A stretch of 64,000 bases of DNA from Blastococcus sp. CPCC 205250 (GTDB taxonomy: Bacteria; Actinomycetota; Actinomycetes; Mycobacteriales; Geodermatophilaceae): contig NZ_JABGCG010000003.1 of assembly GCF_019799925.1 (NCBI RefSeq), positions 248,001 to 312,000 of the forward strand. Reading direction: 5' to 3'. Positions within the stretch are counted from its first letter, which is position 1. Each line of letters begins with the position of its first letter. Below, one piece after another: positions 17,059 to 25,596 of the stretch. The translations under genes and the position numbers were made by a program. The notes under the pieces were generated by a model, which was not told the origin of the DNA, ran no database searches, and was given only the letters and a program-made list of their open reading frames with translations.

Positions 17059-17378
17059 CAGTCGTGCACCCGCACGAGCGACCAGCGGTTGTCCGCGGCG
17101 TCCCACGACAGGTCGTAGACCCCGGCGAAGCTCATCCGCGACCGGCCGGCCCGCACCGCCTCCAGCCGCCACACCTCCCGCGTGGCGACGAGGTCGACCG
17201 AGGCGCCGCCGCCGGCCGCCCGCTGCCACCACGCCGGGGTCTCCACCCACGAGTCGAGCAGCTCCCCCACGACGTAGCGCGACCCGCCGCGCCAGAACTG
17301 CACCGGACCGAGCGGGCCCCGTTCGACCTGGACCTCTTCGCCGACCCGACCGCCGACCCCGTTCAGCACGCGGCTCAT
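17058..17378 (-). CDS. DUF6504 family protein
   Basis: 106 residues from ATG 17378, which has GGGAG six bases upstream; the frame is open to 17498 but that extension runs through the SOS box. The sequence (GEEVQVERGPLGPVQFWRGG, YVVGELLDSWVET, WRLEAVRAGRSRMSFAGVYDL) matches the small DUF6504 protein usually found between imuB and dnaE2. Here it is the first gene of the operon and no imuB precedes it. Function unknown; coexpression with dnaE2 is strongly suggested by overlapping codons. Confidence 0.82.
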   Translation of the reverse strand: MSRVLNGVGGRVGEEVQVERGPLGPVQFWRGGSRYVVGELLDSWVETPAWWQRAAGGGASVDLVATREVWRLEAVRAGRSRMSFAGVYDLSWDAADNRWSLVRVHD

Positions 17379-17467
17379 GTCAGACTCCCCACCGCTCCCG
17401 ACCCGTCGCGCCGGCCCGGCCGCGCCGACGGGTGGGGAAGGACCCGGGACGCGGAGGGTGACGCCGT

Positions 17468-17483
17468 TCGAACGCGTGTTCGA
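17468..17483. promoter_or_regulatory. LexA binding site (SOS box) of the dnaE2 operon
   Basis: TCGAACGCGTGTTCGA, both half-sites exact matches to TCGAAC-N4-GTTCGA. It lies 90 bases upstream of the DUF6504 start, in the 287-base region between divergent genes, and is further from the first codon than the dinB box. Confidence 0.88.
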
Positions 17484-17665
17484 ACACGTCGAGTACACCC
17501 GACCCCCGAGCCGCCGTCAAGCCGGGTCCCCCGTCGGCGCGCCGCCGTCCGTGGGCCCCCTGGACCGGCCACCCGCGGCGGCGGAGCGCCTCTGCCCTCG
17601 CACCCGCACGCCGGGCCGGGGATGGGAAGGTTCCTGCAGCTCACGGGGCCTGCGACGATGCCGGC

Positions 17666-18304
17666 GTGGACGAGACGACCGCCTGGACCACCATCGCCGC
17701 CGAGCGGCGCGCCCTCGCCGACCTGCTCGACACGCTCACCCCCGAGCAGTGGGCGACGCCGAGCCTCTGCCGGGGCTGGACCGTCCGGCACGTGGCCGCC
17801 CACGTCATGGTCGGGCCCACCGGGTCGATCGGCGGGTTCCTCAGCGCCATGGTGCGCGGCCGCGGCTCCTTCGACCGCGCCAACCACCTCCTCGCCGACC
17901 GCCGCGCGCAGCTCCCGACCGCCGTCCTCGCGGCCGACCTGCGCGAGCGCGCCGGGAGCCACTTCACCCCGCCGGGCATGGACTGGCACGCCCCGCTGAC
18001 CGACCTGCTGGTGCACCGGCTCGACATCACGGTCCCCCTCGGCCTGGACCACGGCCGGCCGCTCGACCCCTGGGCCGACGCCCTCGACCTCCTGGTCAGC
18101 CGGCGGGCGGCCCCGGCCTTCCTCCCCCGCGGCCTGCCCGAGCTCGAGTACGCCCCCGTAGACGTCGACCACTCCTGGGGCACGGGACCGCGGGTCGAGG
18201 CGCCGGTCGAGGCACTGGCACTGGCGATCACCCGCCGCCCGGTCCGCCTCGACGCGCTGACCGGCCCCGGGAGCGAGGCGCTGCGGACCTGGGCGCGCGG
18301 CTGA
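17666..18304 (+). CDS. Maleylpyruvate isomerase/DinB-fold family protein
   Basis: 212 residues from GTG 17666; no good ribosome site is present and GACGAT eight bases upstream hints at a leaderless mRNA. The N-terminus DETTAWTTIAAERRALADLL, LCRGWTVRHVAAHVMVGP and the later TDLLVHRLDITVPL place conserved His residues as in the mycothiol-dependent, metal-binding DinB-fold family (TIGR03083-like). Members use mycothiol in isomerase or transferase reactions, but most are uncharacterised. It converges on the HNH endonuclease gene with 46 bases between. Confidence 0.82.
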   Translation: MDETTAWTTIAAERRALADLLDTLTPEQWATPSLCRGWTVRHVAAHVMVGPTGSIGGFLSAMVRGRGSFDRANHLLADRRAQLPTAVLAADLRERAGSHFTPPGMDWHAPLTDLLVHRLDITVPLGLDHGRPLDPWADALDLLVSRRAAPAFLPRGLPELEYAPVDVDHSWGTGPRVEAPVEALALAITRRPVRLDALTGPGSEALRTWARG

Positions 18305-18350
18305 CCCCGCCGCGGACCGACCGGCGCCGATGCCGCCGGTCCGGTAGGGG

Positions 18351-19868
18351 TCACCGGTGGAGTGGGTCGGGTGGGTGGGTGTCGTCGAGCCAGGGTGGGT
18401 CGGGTTCGGGGTCGTGGTGCCAGCCGGGTGGTCGGGTGGTGCGGGTGACCCCGGAGGGGGTGGTGACGGTCAGGTGTCCGTCGGGGTGGAGGGTGAAGGT
18501 CCACCTGGGGGCGTGGGTCTTGATGCGGTGGTGGCGGCGGCACAGGCAGCACAGGTTGGTGCAGTCGGTGGGTCCGCCGTCGGCGTAGGGGTGGGCGTGG
18601 TCGATGTCGCAGTGGCCGGGGCGGCGGTGGCAGCCGGGCATGCGGCAGGTCCGGTCGCGGGTGGTGATCAGGCGGCGTTGGGCGGCGGTGGGCCGGTAGC
18701 CGGGGGTGGTCGGCGGTGGGCGCAGGCCCGGTCCGTCGCCGGGGTCGCGGGTGTCGGCGGGATGTCGGGTGGCGGTTGGGCTGGTGTGGCGGTGGGTGCG
18801 GCGGCCGGTGCCGGCGGCGCGGGCGAGGTCGGCGCGGGTGGCCACGGCGATGGTCTGGCCGGTGGCCGGGTCGTCCAGGGCGATGGTGAGCGATCCGCCG
18901 GGCGGGGCGGGGGCGAGGTCGAGCATGTCCAGGTCGGCCAGGACCTGGCGGCACTGGGCGGCGGTGATCCAGGTGCCGTCGAGTTCGGCGGGTGGGGCGC
19001 CGGTGGGTGCCTGGGCGCGTAGGGCGGGCAGGGCGGCGTGGATGGTCAGGTGGGCGGTGACCGGGGGGCGGGTGGTGTCCCAGGGGCGTAGCAGCAGGTC
19101 CAGGGCGGTGGCCGAGCGCAGCTGTCCGATCGGGCGGGTGTCGCCGTCGGCGCGGGCCCAGCCGGCGTAGGTGCCGATCGCGTCGCGGGCGGCGCGTACC
19201 TGGGGGTAGGGGCCGTCGATGACCAGCCGGCCCAGGCCGTCGGGGGTGCGCTCGACGTGCACGTCGGCGGTGCGTTCGGCCGCCCGGCGGCGGCGGTCCC
19301 GGGCGGCGGCGTCGATGCGGTACAGGTGGTAGCGGGTGCGGTCGGCCAGCCGCGGGGGCGGGCAGTCCCCGGCCCCGGGCAGCACCTTCGCCTGCACGGC
19401 GGTGGCCACGGCGGGGTCGGCGTCGCCGAGCAGGTCCAGCAGCACCCGCGCCTGGCGGACGGTGAGCTGCCCGGCGTACAGCTGCGACCAGGTGGGCGCC
19501 AGCTTCCCGGTGAGCAGCAGCGCGTCGACCGCCAGCCGTGACGCCTCGCCCTCCGCGCAGCCGCGGATCATCGCCAGCTCGGTCACGAAGTCCTCGGACA
19601 CGTCGGCCAGCACCGCCGGGCGGGCGGCCAGCGCATCACGCCCCGCACCGCCGCGGGCACCGGAGTCCGTGTCGCGCGCGACCCGCCGGCGGCGGGCCAG
19701 CTCGGTGATCACCGCCGCCTGGTGGGCGTACTCCCGCGCCATCCGCGCGTCGGTGGACCACACGTCGGCCACCAGATCCAGCTCGGTCAGGCCTGCCGAC
19801 ACCACATCGCCGGGCAGCACGCAGATCGGCTCGCCGTCGACCCGCGGCGGCACCACCCCGACCTCCAT
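18351..19868 (-). CDS. DUF222/HNH endonuclease (13E12-type)
   Basis: 505 residues from ATG 19868. A TAGCGT -10 element ends six bases before this ATG, favouring a leaderless start; GTG 19874 is the alternative. An N-terminal DUF222 helical region (about residues 25-330) precedes a C-terminal HNH nuclease core: CRMPGCHRRPGHCDIDHAHP with the zinc cysteines, then CTNLCCLCRRHHRIKTH. These 13E12-repeat proteins are multicopy in actinobacteria and may be relics of mobile introns or selfish elements; no repeats or flanking direct duplications are visible here. The role is unknown. Confidence 0.88.
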   Translation of the reverse strand: MEVGVVPPRVDGEPICVLPGDVVSAGLTELDLVADVWSTDARMAREYAHQAAVITELARRRRVARDTDSGARGGAGRDALAARPAVLADVSEDFVTELAMIRGCAEGEASRLAVDALLLTGKLAPTWSQLYAGQLTVRQARVLLDLLGDADPAVATAVQAKVLPGAGDCPPPRLADRTRYHLYRIDAAARDRRRRAAERTADVHVERTPDGLGRLVIDGPYPQVRAARDAIGTYAGWARADGDTRPIGQLRSATALDLLLRPWDTTRPPVTAHLTIHAALPALRAQAPTGAPPAELDGTWITAAQCRQVLADLDMLDLAPAPPGGSLTIALDDPATGQTIAVATRADLARAAGTGRRTHRHTSPTATRHPADTRDPGDGPGLRPPPTTPGYRPTAAQRRLITTRDRTCRMPGCHRRPGHCDIDHAHPYADGGPTDCTNLCCLCRRHHRIKTHAPRWTFTLHPDGHLTVTTPSGVTRTTRPPGWHHDPEPDPPWLDDTHPPDPLHR

Positions 19869-19880
19869 GACCACACGCTA
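19869..19880 (-). promoter_or_regulatory. Leaderless promoter -10 element of the HNH gene
   Basis: TAGCGT (19880-19875) followed by six bases and the ATG at 19868. It also decides the start codon of the HNH gene. No clear -35. Confidence 0.45.
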
Positions 19881-20027
19881 GCCACCAGGTACGACAGAAA
19901 CCCCAGCTCAGACGGGCCGGAGGCGACGCCCACCGGCGACCGCCGGCCGGCCCGGCAGCGGCCGGCGGATCCGGCACCGCGCCGCCCCGCGGGCCGCCGT
20001 CCCGCACCTGGTGGGAGGATCGCCGGC

Positions 20028-20546
20028 ATGCCGCCCGCCGACTCCCCCCGGGTCGCCGAGGTCGTCCGCCGCCTCCGCGAGGCCGGCGCGACCGGCGAGG
20101 TACGAGAGCTCCCCGACAGCGCCCGCACGGCCGCGCAGGCCGCCGCGCAGCTGGGCGTCCCGGTCGGGGCGATCGCCAACAGCCTGGTCTTCGACGTCGG
20201 CGGCAACCCGCTGCTGGTCCTGACCAGCGGCGCCCACCGGGTGGACACCCGCGCGGTCGCCGAGCTCCTCGGGGTCCCCGAGATCCGCGTGGCGACGCCG
20301 GACTTCGTGCGCGAGCACACCGGCCAGGCGATCGGCGGTGTCGCCCCGGTCGGCCACCCCGCCCCCATCGGGACCCTCGTCGACGTCGAGCTCGCCCGCC
20401 ACGAGCAGGTCTGGGCCGCCGCCGGCCACCCGCACACCGTCTTCCCCACCACCTACGACGAGCTCCTCCGGCTCACCGAGGGCACGCCCGCCGAGGTGGG
20501 CCCCGGGCCGGTCGAGACGGCCCTCCCCGAGGCGGTACGCACATGA
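20028..20546 (+). CDS. YbaK/EbsC-type aminoacyl-tRNA deacylase
   Basis: 172 residues from ATG 20028 with GGGAGG nine bases upstream. YbaK fold: TAAQAAAQLGVPVGAIANSL, the conserved VFDVGGNPLLVLTSGAHRVD, VRVATPDFVREHTGQAIGGVAPVGHP-like segment and GTLVDVELARHEQVWAAAGHP near the end. These proteins hydrolyse mischarged aminoacyl-tRNA in trans. The specific tRNA cannot be inferred; it is closer to the general YbaK/EbsC branch than to ProX. Coupled by an ATGA overlap to the acetyltransferase gene. Confidence 0.88.
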   Translation: MPPADSPRVAEVVRRLREAGATGEVRELPDSARTAAQAAAQLGVPVGAIANSLVFDVGGNPLLVLTSGAHRVDTRAVAELLGVPEIRVATPDFVREHTGQAIGGVAPVGHPAPIGTLVDVELARHEQVWAAAGHPHTVFPTTYDELLRLTEGTPAEVGPGPVETALPEAVRT

Positions 20547-21136
20547 CCGGCACCACCCCCGCGACGCGGGTGACCCAGCTGCCGACCGGGTGGATCCGGG
20601 ACCACATGCACGAGGCGCTGGCCATCTACGGCGAGGCCATGGGCTACTCGTCCTCGGTGGTCGCCGGCCGCTACGGCTACGCCATCCAGCACACCGAGCG
20701 GCCCGGCTTCCGCGCCGTCGGGGCCTTCCTCGCCGACGCTGACGGGGAGCGGCTGGCCGGTTTCGGCTACGGCTACGAGGTCGCCCCCGGACAGTGGTGG
20801 CACGACCAGGTCCGCGCCGCGCTGGACCGGCGGACGGCGAAGCGCTGGCTGCCCGGCGCCTTCGAGGTCTGCGAGCTGCACGTCCACCCCGACGCCCAGA
20901 GCCGGGGCCTGGGCCGCCAGCTGCTGCACGCGCTGGTCGCCGACCTGCCCAACCCCGTGGCGCTGCTGTCGACCCCGGACGCCGACACCAAGGCCTTCCG
21001 GCTGTACCACGCCGACGGCTTCGTCGACCTGGCCCGCGGGCACCACTTCCCCGGCGACGCCCGCCCCTTCGCGATCCTGGGCGCCCGGCTCCCCCTGCAT
21101 CCGCGGCCTCCCGCCGGTACGAACGACGGGGCGTGA
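20543..21136 (+). CDS. GNAT family N-acetyltransferase
   Basis: 197 residues from the ATG that overlaps the previous stop. The acetyl-CoA binding motif is FEVCELHVHPDAQSRGLGRQLLHALVADL, ending with FRLYHADGFVDLARG, both characteristic of GNAT enzymes. The N-terminal part (HMHEALAIYGEAMGY) is not recognised. Substrate unknown. The stop overlaps the start of the carotenoid oxidoreductase gene (GTGA), so it heads or joins that operon, although a function in pigment synthesis is not known. Confidence 0.85.
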   Translation: MTGTTPATRVTQLPTGWIRDHMHEALAIYGEAMGYSSSVVAGRYGYAIQHTERPGFRAVGAFLADADGERLAGFGYGYEVAPGQWWHDQVRAALDRRTAKRWLPGAFEVCELHVHPDAQSRGLGRQLLHALVADLPNPVALLSTPDADTKAFRLYHADGFVDLARGHHFPGDARPFAILGARLPLHPRPPAGTNDGA

Positions 21137-22773
21137 CCTCCACGAACCCCGCGCCCCTCGACGCCGTCGTCGTCGGCTCCGGGCACAACGGCCTGGTGGC
21201 CGCCTGCTATCTCGCGCGCGCCGGGCTGACGGTCGAGGTGGTCGAGCGCGACGAGGTGCTCGGCGGCGCGGTGTCCACCGTGGAGCGCTGGCCCGGGGTG
21301 CGGGTGGACCGCGGCTCGAGCGCGCACGTGATCGTGCGGCACAGCGGGATCGTCGAGGACCTGGACCTCGCCGCGCACGGCCTGCGCTACGTCGACTGCG
21401 ACCCGTGGGGCTTCGCCCCCGCGCCCACCCCGGGCGCCGACGGCCCGGACGGGCAGCCGCTGGTGTTCTCCGTCGACCTCGACGCCACCTGCGCCTCCAT
21501 CGCGCAGGCCTGCGGTGCGGCCGACGCCGACGCCTACCGCCGGTTCGTCGCCGAGTGGGGGCCGCGCAGCCGGGCCGTCGTCGCCTCGTTCGCCGGCCCG
21601 CCCAGCCCGGGGCGCCTGGTCCGCGCGTTCTGGCCGCTGGGGGCGCCGCGCGACGGGCGGCCGCGCACGCCCGGGGGCGACCTCGCGGTGGACTTCCTCG
21701 GCTCGGGCGACGCCCTGCTCGACCGCTGGTTCACCAGCGAGCGGCTCAAGGCCGCCCTCGCCTGGTTCGGCGCGCAGTCCGGGCCGCCGATGAGCGAGCC
21801 CGGCACCGCGGCGATGGTCGGCTGGGTCGCGCTGCTGCACGACGTCCCGCCCGGCCACCCGGTGGGCGGCTCGGGTGGGCTGACGGCGGCGCTGCGCCGC
21901 CGGCTGGAGTCCGACGGCGGCCGGGTGTCCCTGGGCGACGCCGCCGAGCGCCTGCTGGTCGAGGACGGCCGGGTCGCCGGGGTGCGGACGGCGTCCGGGC
22001 GCGAGCTGCGGGCACCCGTCGTCGTCTCCGCCTGCCACGTGCTGGCCACGCGCGACCTCGCCGGGGACGCCGCTCCCCCCGCCCTGGCCGACGCGGCGCC
22101 CCCGCTGGGCAACGGCTTCGGCCTGGTGCTGCGGGCGCTGACCGACGCCCCGCCGTCCTACCCGGGCGTGCCGGCCGACCTGGCACTGGGCGGACTGCAG
22201 CTGCTGTGCACCGACCGCACCCAGCTCGCCGCCGCGCACGGCGACTTCGCCGCCGGCCGGCTGCCGCGCGAGCCGGTGCCCCTGGCGATGTGCTTCTCGG
22301 CGTCGGACGACACCCTCGCCCCGCCCGGGCAGCACGTGGTCACCGTCTGGGGGCAGTGGTACCCCTACGAGCTCGCCAGCGGCGCGGACTGGGACACCCT
22401 GGCCGAGCCCGCCGCCCGGCAGCTGCTCGCGGCCGTCGACGCGTACGCGCCGGGGTTCGCCGGCTCGGTCCGCGAGCTGTACGTGCAGACGCCGGTGCTG
22501 CTGGAGCGGGAGCTGTCCCTGCTCCGTGGCAACGTCATGCACGTGGAGATGGGCCTGGCCAGCATGTTCTCCCTGCGGCCCACTCCTGCGCTGGCCGGCC
22601 AGCGGGTGCCGGGGCTCCCGGGCCTGTACCTGGCCGGCGCCTCCACGCACCCCGGTGGCGGGGTGTCGGGCAACTCGGGGCGGACGGCGGCGCGGCTGGT
22701 GCTGGCCGACCGCGGGCGGGTCGCCCGGGGGCGGCGCGCGCTGGCCGGGCTCGCGGGGCGGGTGCGCCGGTGA
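21133..22773 (+). CDS. CrtI/CrtO-family carotenoid FAD-dependent oxidoreductase
   Basis: 546 residues from GTG 21133. The dinucleotide-binding motif VVVGSGHNGLVAACYLARAG and the glutamate VVERDEVLGGAVST open the protein, and the C-terminal FAD motif is LPGLYLAGASTHPGGGVSGNSG. The GHNGL form resembles CrtO-type carotene ketolases and related COG1233 proteins more than canonical CrtI. Overlapping CruF-like and CruG-like genes place it in late carotenoid modification, perhaps ketolation or 3',4'-desaturation of the hydroxylated end. Which reaction it performs cannot be told from sequence alone. Confidence 0.83.
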   Translation: MTSTNPAPLDAVVVGSGHNGLVAACYLARAGLTVEVVERDEVLGGAVSTVERWPGVRVDRGSSAHVIVRHSGIVEDLDLAAHGLRYVDCDPWGFAPAPTPGADGPDGQPLVFSVDLDATCASIAQACGAADADAYRRFVAEWGPRSRAVVASFAGPPSPGRLVRAFWPLGAPRDGRPRTPGGDLAVDFLGSGDALLDRWFTSERLKAALAWFGAQSGPPMSEPGTAAMVGWVALLHDVPPGHPVGGSGGLTAALRRRLESDGGRVSLGDAAERLLVEDGRVAGVRTASGRELRAPVVVSACHVLATRDLAGDAAPPALADAAPPLGNGFGLVLRALTDAPPSYPGVPADLALGGLQLLCTDRTQLAAAHGDFAAGRLPREPVPLAMCFSASDDTLAPPGQHVVTVWGQWYPYELASGADWDTLAEPAARQLLAAVDAYAPGFAGSVRELYVQTPVLLERELSLLRGNVMHVEMGLASMFSLRPTPALAGQRVPGLPGLYLAGASTHPGGGVSGNSGRTAARLVLADRGRVARGRRALAGLAGRVRR

Positions 22774-23603
22774 CCGCGCCGGCCGTGGTCGAGCGGATCC
22801 GCTCGGCCGGGCCGCGCGCGCTCCTGCCGTGGGCGCTGACCGCCGTCCTGGTGCTGACCGCGATCACCTACCCGCTCACCGACGGCGACGCCCGCAACGC
22901 CGTCAGTTGGGCGATCGTGCTGCTGGGCGCCACGCTCTCGGTCACCCACGCTTCGCTGAGCCGTGGCACCCGCACCGGCCTGGGCGTGCTCGGCCTGGTC
23001 GCCGTCGCCGCGATCGTCTTCGAGGCGGTCGGCCTGGCCACGGGATTCCCCTACGGCGAGTACACCTACAGCGACGTGCTCGGTCCGACCCTGCTGGGCG
23101 TGCCGTTCCTCGTGCCGCTGGCCTGGCTGATGATGGCCTGGCCCAGCTGGCTGCTCGGCGCGCGCCTCACCCGGGGGGTGCGGCCCGCGTGGCGGCACCC
23201 GGCCCGGGTGGCCGCATCGGCGGCGGTCTTCGCGGCGTGGGACGTCGTCCTCGACCCGCAGATGGTGCAGGCCGGCTACTGGACCTGGGCACACCCCTCC
23301 CCCGGCCTCCCGGGCATCGACACCGTGCCGCTGACCAACCTGGCCGGCTGGCTCCTCGCCGGGCTCGTGCTCATGGCGCTGCTCGACCTGCTGGTGGCGC
23401 GGACCGCCCCGGCCTCCCGGACCGCCGCTGGCCCGCGGATCGGCGACGCCGCCCCGCTCGTCGCGCTGGCCTGGATGACCCTCGGCGGGGCGCTGGCGCA
23501 CGCGGGCTGGCTGGACCTCCCGGGGTCGGCGGCCTGGGGCGTCGTCCTGGCGCTGCCCGCGCTGGCGGTGCTCGCCGTGCAGGCCACCCGGGCGCGACGG
23601 TGA
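22770..23603 (+). CDS. cruF: Carotenoid biosynthesis protein, CruF-like 1',2'-hydratase
   Basis: 277 residues from GTG 22770, overlapping the previous stop. It is an integral membrane protein with about seven hydrophobic segments. The family's conserved pieces are visible: GFPYGEYTYSDVLGP, GVPFLVPLAWLMMAWPSW, and FAAWDVVLDPQMVQAGYWTW, which supplies the acidic active-site residues. CruF-type enzymes add water across the 1',2' bond of a psi end group, giving the hydroxyl that CruG glycosylates. The neighbouring glycosyltransferase supports that role. Confidence 0.85.
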   Translation: MTAPAVVERIRSAGPRALLPWALTAVLVLTAITYPLTDGDARNAVSWAIVLLGATLSVTHASLSRGTRTGLGVLGLVAVAAIVFEAVGLATGFPYGEYTYSDVLGPTLLGVPFLVPLAWLMMAWPSWLLGARLTRGVRPAWRHPARVAASAAVFAAWDVVLDPQMVQAGYWTWAHPSPGLPGIDTVPLTNLAGWLLAGLVLMALLDLLVARTAPASRTAAGPRIGDAAPLVALAWMTLGGALAHAGWLDLPGSAAWGVVLALPALAVLAVQATRARR

Positions 23604-24703
23604 GCGGCCGGGCGGTCCGCGGGCTCTCCGCGGCCGCGGTGGTCATGGCGGCGCACGCGGCGGTCAACGTCCGGCTGCTGCGCCGGCCGCCCGAGCGGCA
23701 CCCGCCGGTGATGCGGCCGGTCACGGTCGTCCTCCCGGTCCGCGACGAGGAGGACCAGGTCGGCGACTGCCTGGCGGCGGTGCTGGCCCAGCGCGGCGTG
23801 CCGGACCTGCGCGTCGTCGTCGTCGACGACGGCTCCACCGACGGCACGGCGGCGGCGGTGCGTGCGGTCGACGACCCCCGGGTCCGGCTGGTCCCCGCCC
23901 CCGCTCCGCCGGCGGGGTGGCTGGGCAAGCCGCACGCGTGCGCCACGGGGGTGGGCGAGGTGCCCGCCGACCCCGACGGCGTGCTCGTCTTCCTCGACGC
24001 CGACGTCCGGCTCTTCCCCGACGCGATCGCCCGCGCCGTCGCCGTCCTCGACGCGCACGGCCTCGACCTCGCCTCGCCGTGGCCACGGCCGGTGGCCGGG
24101 ACCCTCGCCGAGCGGCTGGTGCAGCCGCTCTCCCCCTGGCTGTGGGTGACGACGCTGCCGCTGCGGCTGGCCGAGCGCTCCCGGCGGCCGTCGCTCACGG
24201 CGGCCAACGGCCAGTTCCTGGTGATGACGGTGCCGGCGTACCTGGCGGCCGGCGGGCACGCGGCGGTCCGCGGCGAGGTCCTGGAGGACGTCGCCCTGGC
24301 GCGGGCGGTCAAGCGGGCCGGGGGCCGGGCCGTGCCGGTGGCCGGCGCCGAGCTCGCCGCCTGCCGGATGTACGACGGGTGGACGGCGCTCTCGGACGGC
24401 TACGCGAAGTCGCTGTGGGCGGCGGTCGGCGGGTCGCCGGGCGCCAGCGTCGCGGCGGCGGCAGTGCTGACCGCCGTGGGCGTGGTGCCCGCCCTGGCCG
24501 CGCTGGGCGGGTCGCGCGCCGGGCTGGCCGGCTACGCCGCCGGGGTCGCCGGGCGCGCGGTCAGCGCCGCGGCCACCGGCAGCCGGGTCTGGCCCGATGC
24601 GCTGGCGCACCCGGTGTCGCTGCTGGCCTTCGACCTGCTGCTGGCCCGGTCGGTCGCCGGGCACCGGCGCGGCACGCTCACCTGGCGCGGCCGCGCGGTG
24701 TGA
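23600..24703 (+). CDS. cruG: Family 2 glycosyltransferase, CruG-like
   Basis: 367 residues from GTG 23600, overlapping the cruF-like stop. GT-A fold features: VTVVLPVRDEEDQVGDC, VVVVDDGSTDGT, the metal-binding DxD in VFLDADVRL and EDVALARAVKRAGG, then three hydrophobic segments in the last 130 residues. It resembles CruG, which transfers a sugar to the 1' or 2' hydroxyl of the carotenoid made by CruF. The sugar donor is not predictable. It ends the operon; the following 132 bases hold three short related repeats and a weak hairpin. Confidence 0.82.
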   Translation: MSGRAVRGLSAAAVVMAAHAAVNVRLLRRPPERHPPVMRPVTVVLPVRDEEDQVGDCLAAVLAQRGVPDLRVVVVDDGSTDGTAAAVRAVDDPRVRLVPAPAPPAGWLGKPHACATGVGEVPADPDGVLVFLDADVRLFPDAIARAVAVLDAHGLDLASPWPRPVAGTLAERLVQPLSPWLWVTTLPLRLAERSRRPSLTAANGQFLVMTVPAYLAAGGHAAVRGEVLEDVALARAVKRAGGRAVPVAGAELAACRMYDGWTALSDGYAKSLWAAVGGSPGASVAAAAVLTAVGVVPALAALGGSRAGLAGYAAGVAGRAVSAAATGSRVWPDALAHPVSLLAFDLLLARSVAGHRRGTLTWRGRAV

Positions 24704-24835
24704 CCGCGCGCCGCGGGCGACCCCGGGGACCCGACCGCTGCGGCCCGACCGCTGTGACCCGGCCCCGGTCACCCGACGGCTGTGACCTCGGCCGCCCGCC
24801 GCGCTGCCCCGCGACCGGTGGCAGAGGATGACCCG

Positions 24836-25492
24836 GTGACCGCGCGCCCCTCTCCCGACCGGACCGACTTCGACCCGACGGAGATGAAGGTCGGCTCGTT
24901 CTACCGGGTGCTGAACTCGGTCGTGGTGCCGCGGCCGATCGCGTGGGTGTGCAGCCGCTCCGCCGAGGGGGTGCACAACCTCGCGCCGCACTCCTTCTAC
25001 ACGGTGGCGTGCGTGGACCCGCCGGTCGTGCAGTTCACCTCGGTGGGCCGCAAGGACTCGCTGAACAACGTGGAGGCGACCGGCGACTTCACGATCAACC
25101 TCACGCCCGAGCCGCTGTTCGAGCAGGTCAACGCCACGGGCACGGACTTCCCGCCGGACCAGAGCGAGGCCGAGCACGCCGGGGTCCACCTCGAGCCGAG
25201 CCGGCGGGTGGCGGCGATGCGGGTGGCCGAGTCCCCGGTGTCGATCGAGTGCACGCTGCACTCCACCGTGCGGCTGGGCGACAGCACCGTGGTGTTCGGC
25301 CGGGTGCAGTTCATCAGCGCGTACAGCAGCGCCGTGCGCGACGGCCGGCCGCGGATCGAGGAGCTGCGGCCCCTGGCCCGCCTGGGCGGCAACGAGTGGT
25401 CGACCATCGGCGAGGTGCTGGAGATCCCCCGCATCCCCTACCGGACGTGGGCCGAGGACCCGGCCATCGGCGAGCGCGTCCGGGAGCGGTGA
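24836..25492 (+). CDS. Flavin reductase-like FMN-binding split-barrel protein
   Basis: 218 residues. GTG 24836 is chosen because AGAGGA is six bases upstream; an upstream start at 24782 adds a non-homologous Ala/Arg tail. Split-barrel hallmarks are SVVVPRPIAWVCSRSAEG, NLAPHSFYTVACVDPPVV and NNVEATGDFTINL, typical of the flavin reductase-like family (DIM6/NTAB type). Members bind FMN and reduce it with NAD(P)H, or act as oxidoreductase partners. No partner monooxygenase is adjacent. Converges on adoK. Confidence 0.86.
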   Translation: MTARPSPDRTDFDPTEMKVGSFYRVLNSVVVPRPIAWVCSRSAEGVHNLAPHSFYTVACVDPPVVQFTSVGRKDSLNNVEATGDFTINLTPEPLFEQVNATGTDFPPDQSEAEHAGVHLEPSRRVAAMRVAESPVSIECTLHSTVRLGDSTVVFGRVQFISAYSSAVRDGRPRIEELRPLARLGGNEWSTIGEVLEIPRIPYRTWAEDPAIGERVRER

Positions 25493-25531
25493 CCCGGCCC
25501 GTCGTCCCCCGGCCCCCGCGCGATCACGCCG

Positions 25532-25551
25532 CCAGCCCTGACCCGGGCTGG
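25532..25551. terminator. Candidate bidirectional hairpin terminator
   Basis: CCAGCCC and GGGCTGG arms (7 bp) around a six-base loop, between convergent genes. Short stem, no U-tract. Confidence 0.4.
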
Positions 25552-25596
25552 GCCGCGGCAGCGACCGTCCGGACGCGCCGCGGCGGCTCCGGGCCG

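Noticed and set aside
18303..18352. Hairpin between the DinB-fold and HNH genes (GACCCC ... GGGGTC)
   Set aside because: Arms are short and interrupted; in such GC-rich DNA this is expected by chance.
18351..19868. HNH/DUF222 gene as part of an intron or mobile element
   Set aside because: No terminal repeats, target duplication or recombinase was seen next to it.
24704..24835. Three related CCCGACCGCTG-type repeats after cruG
   Set aside because: Short, imperfect and few; probably intergenic decay or a weak terminator, with no sign of an integration site.
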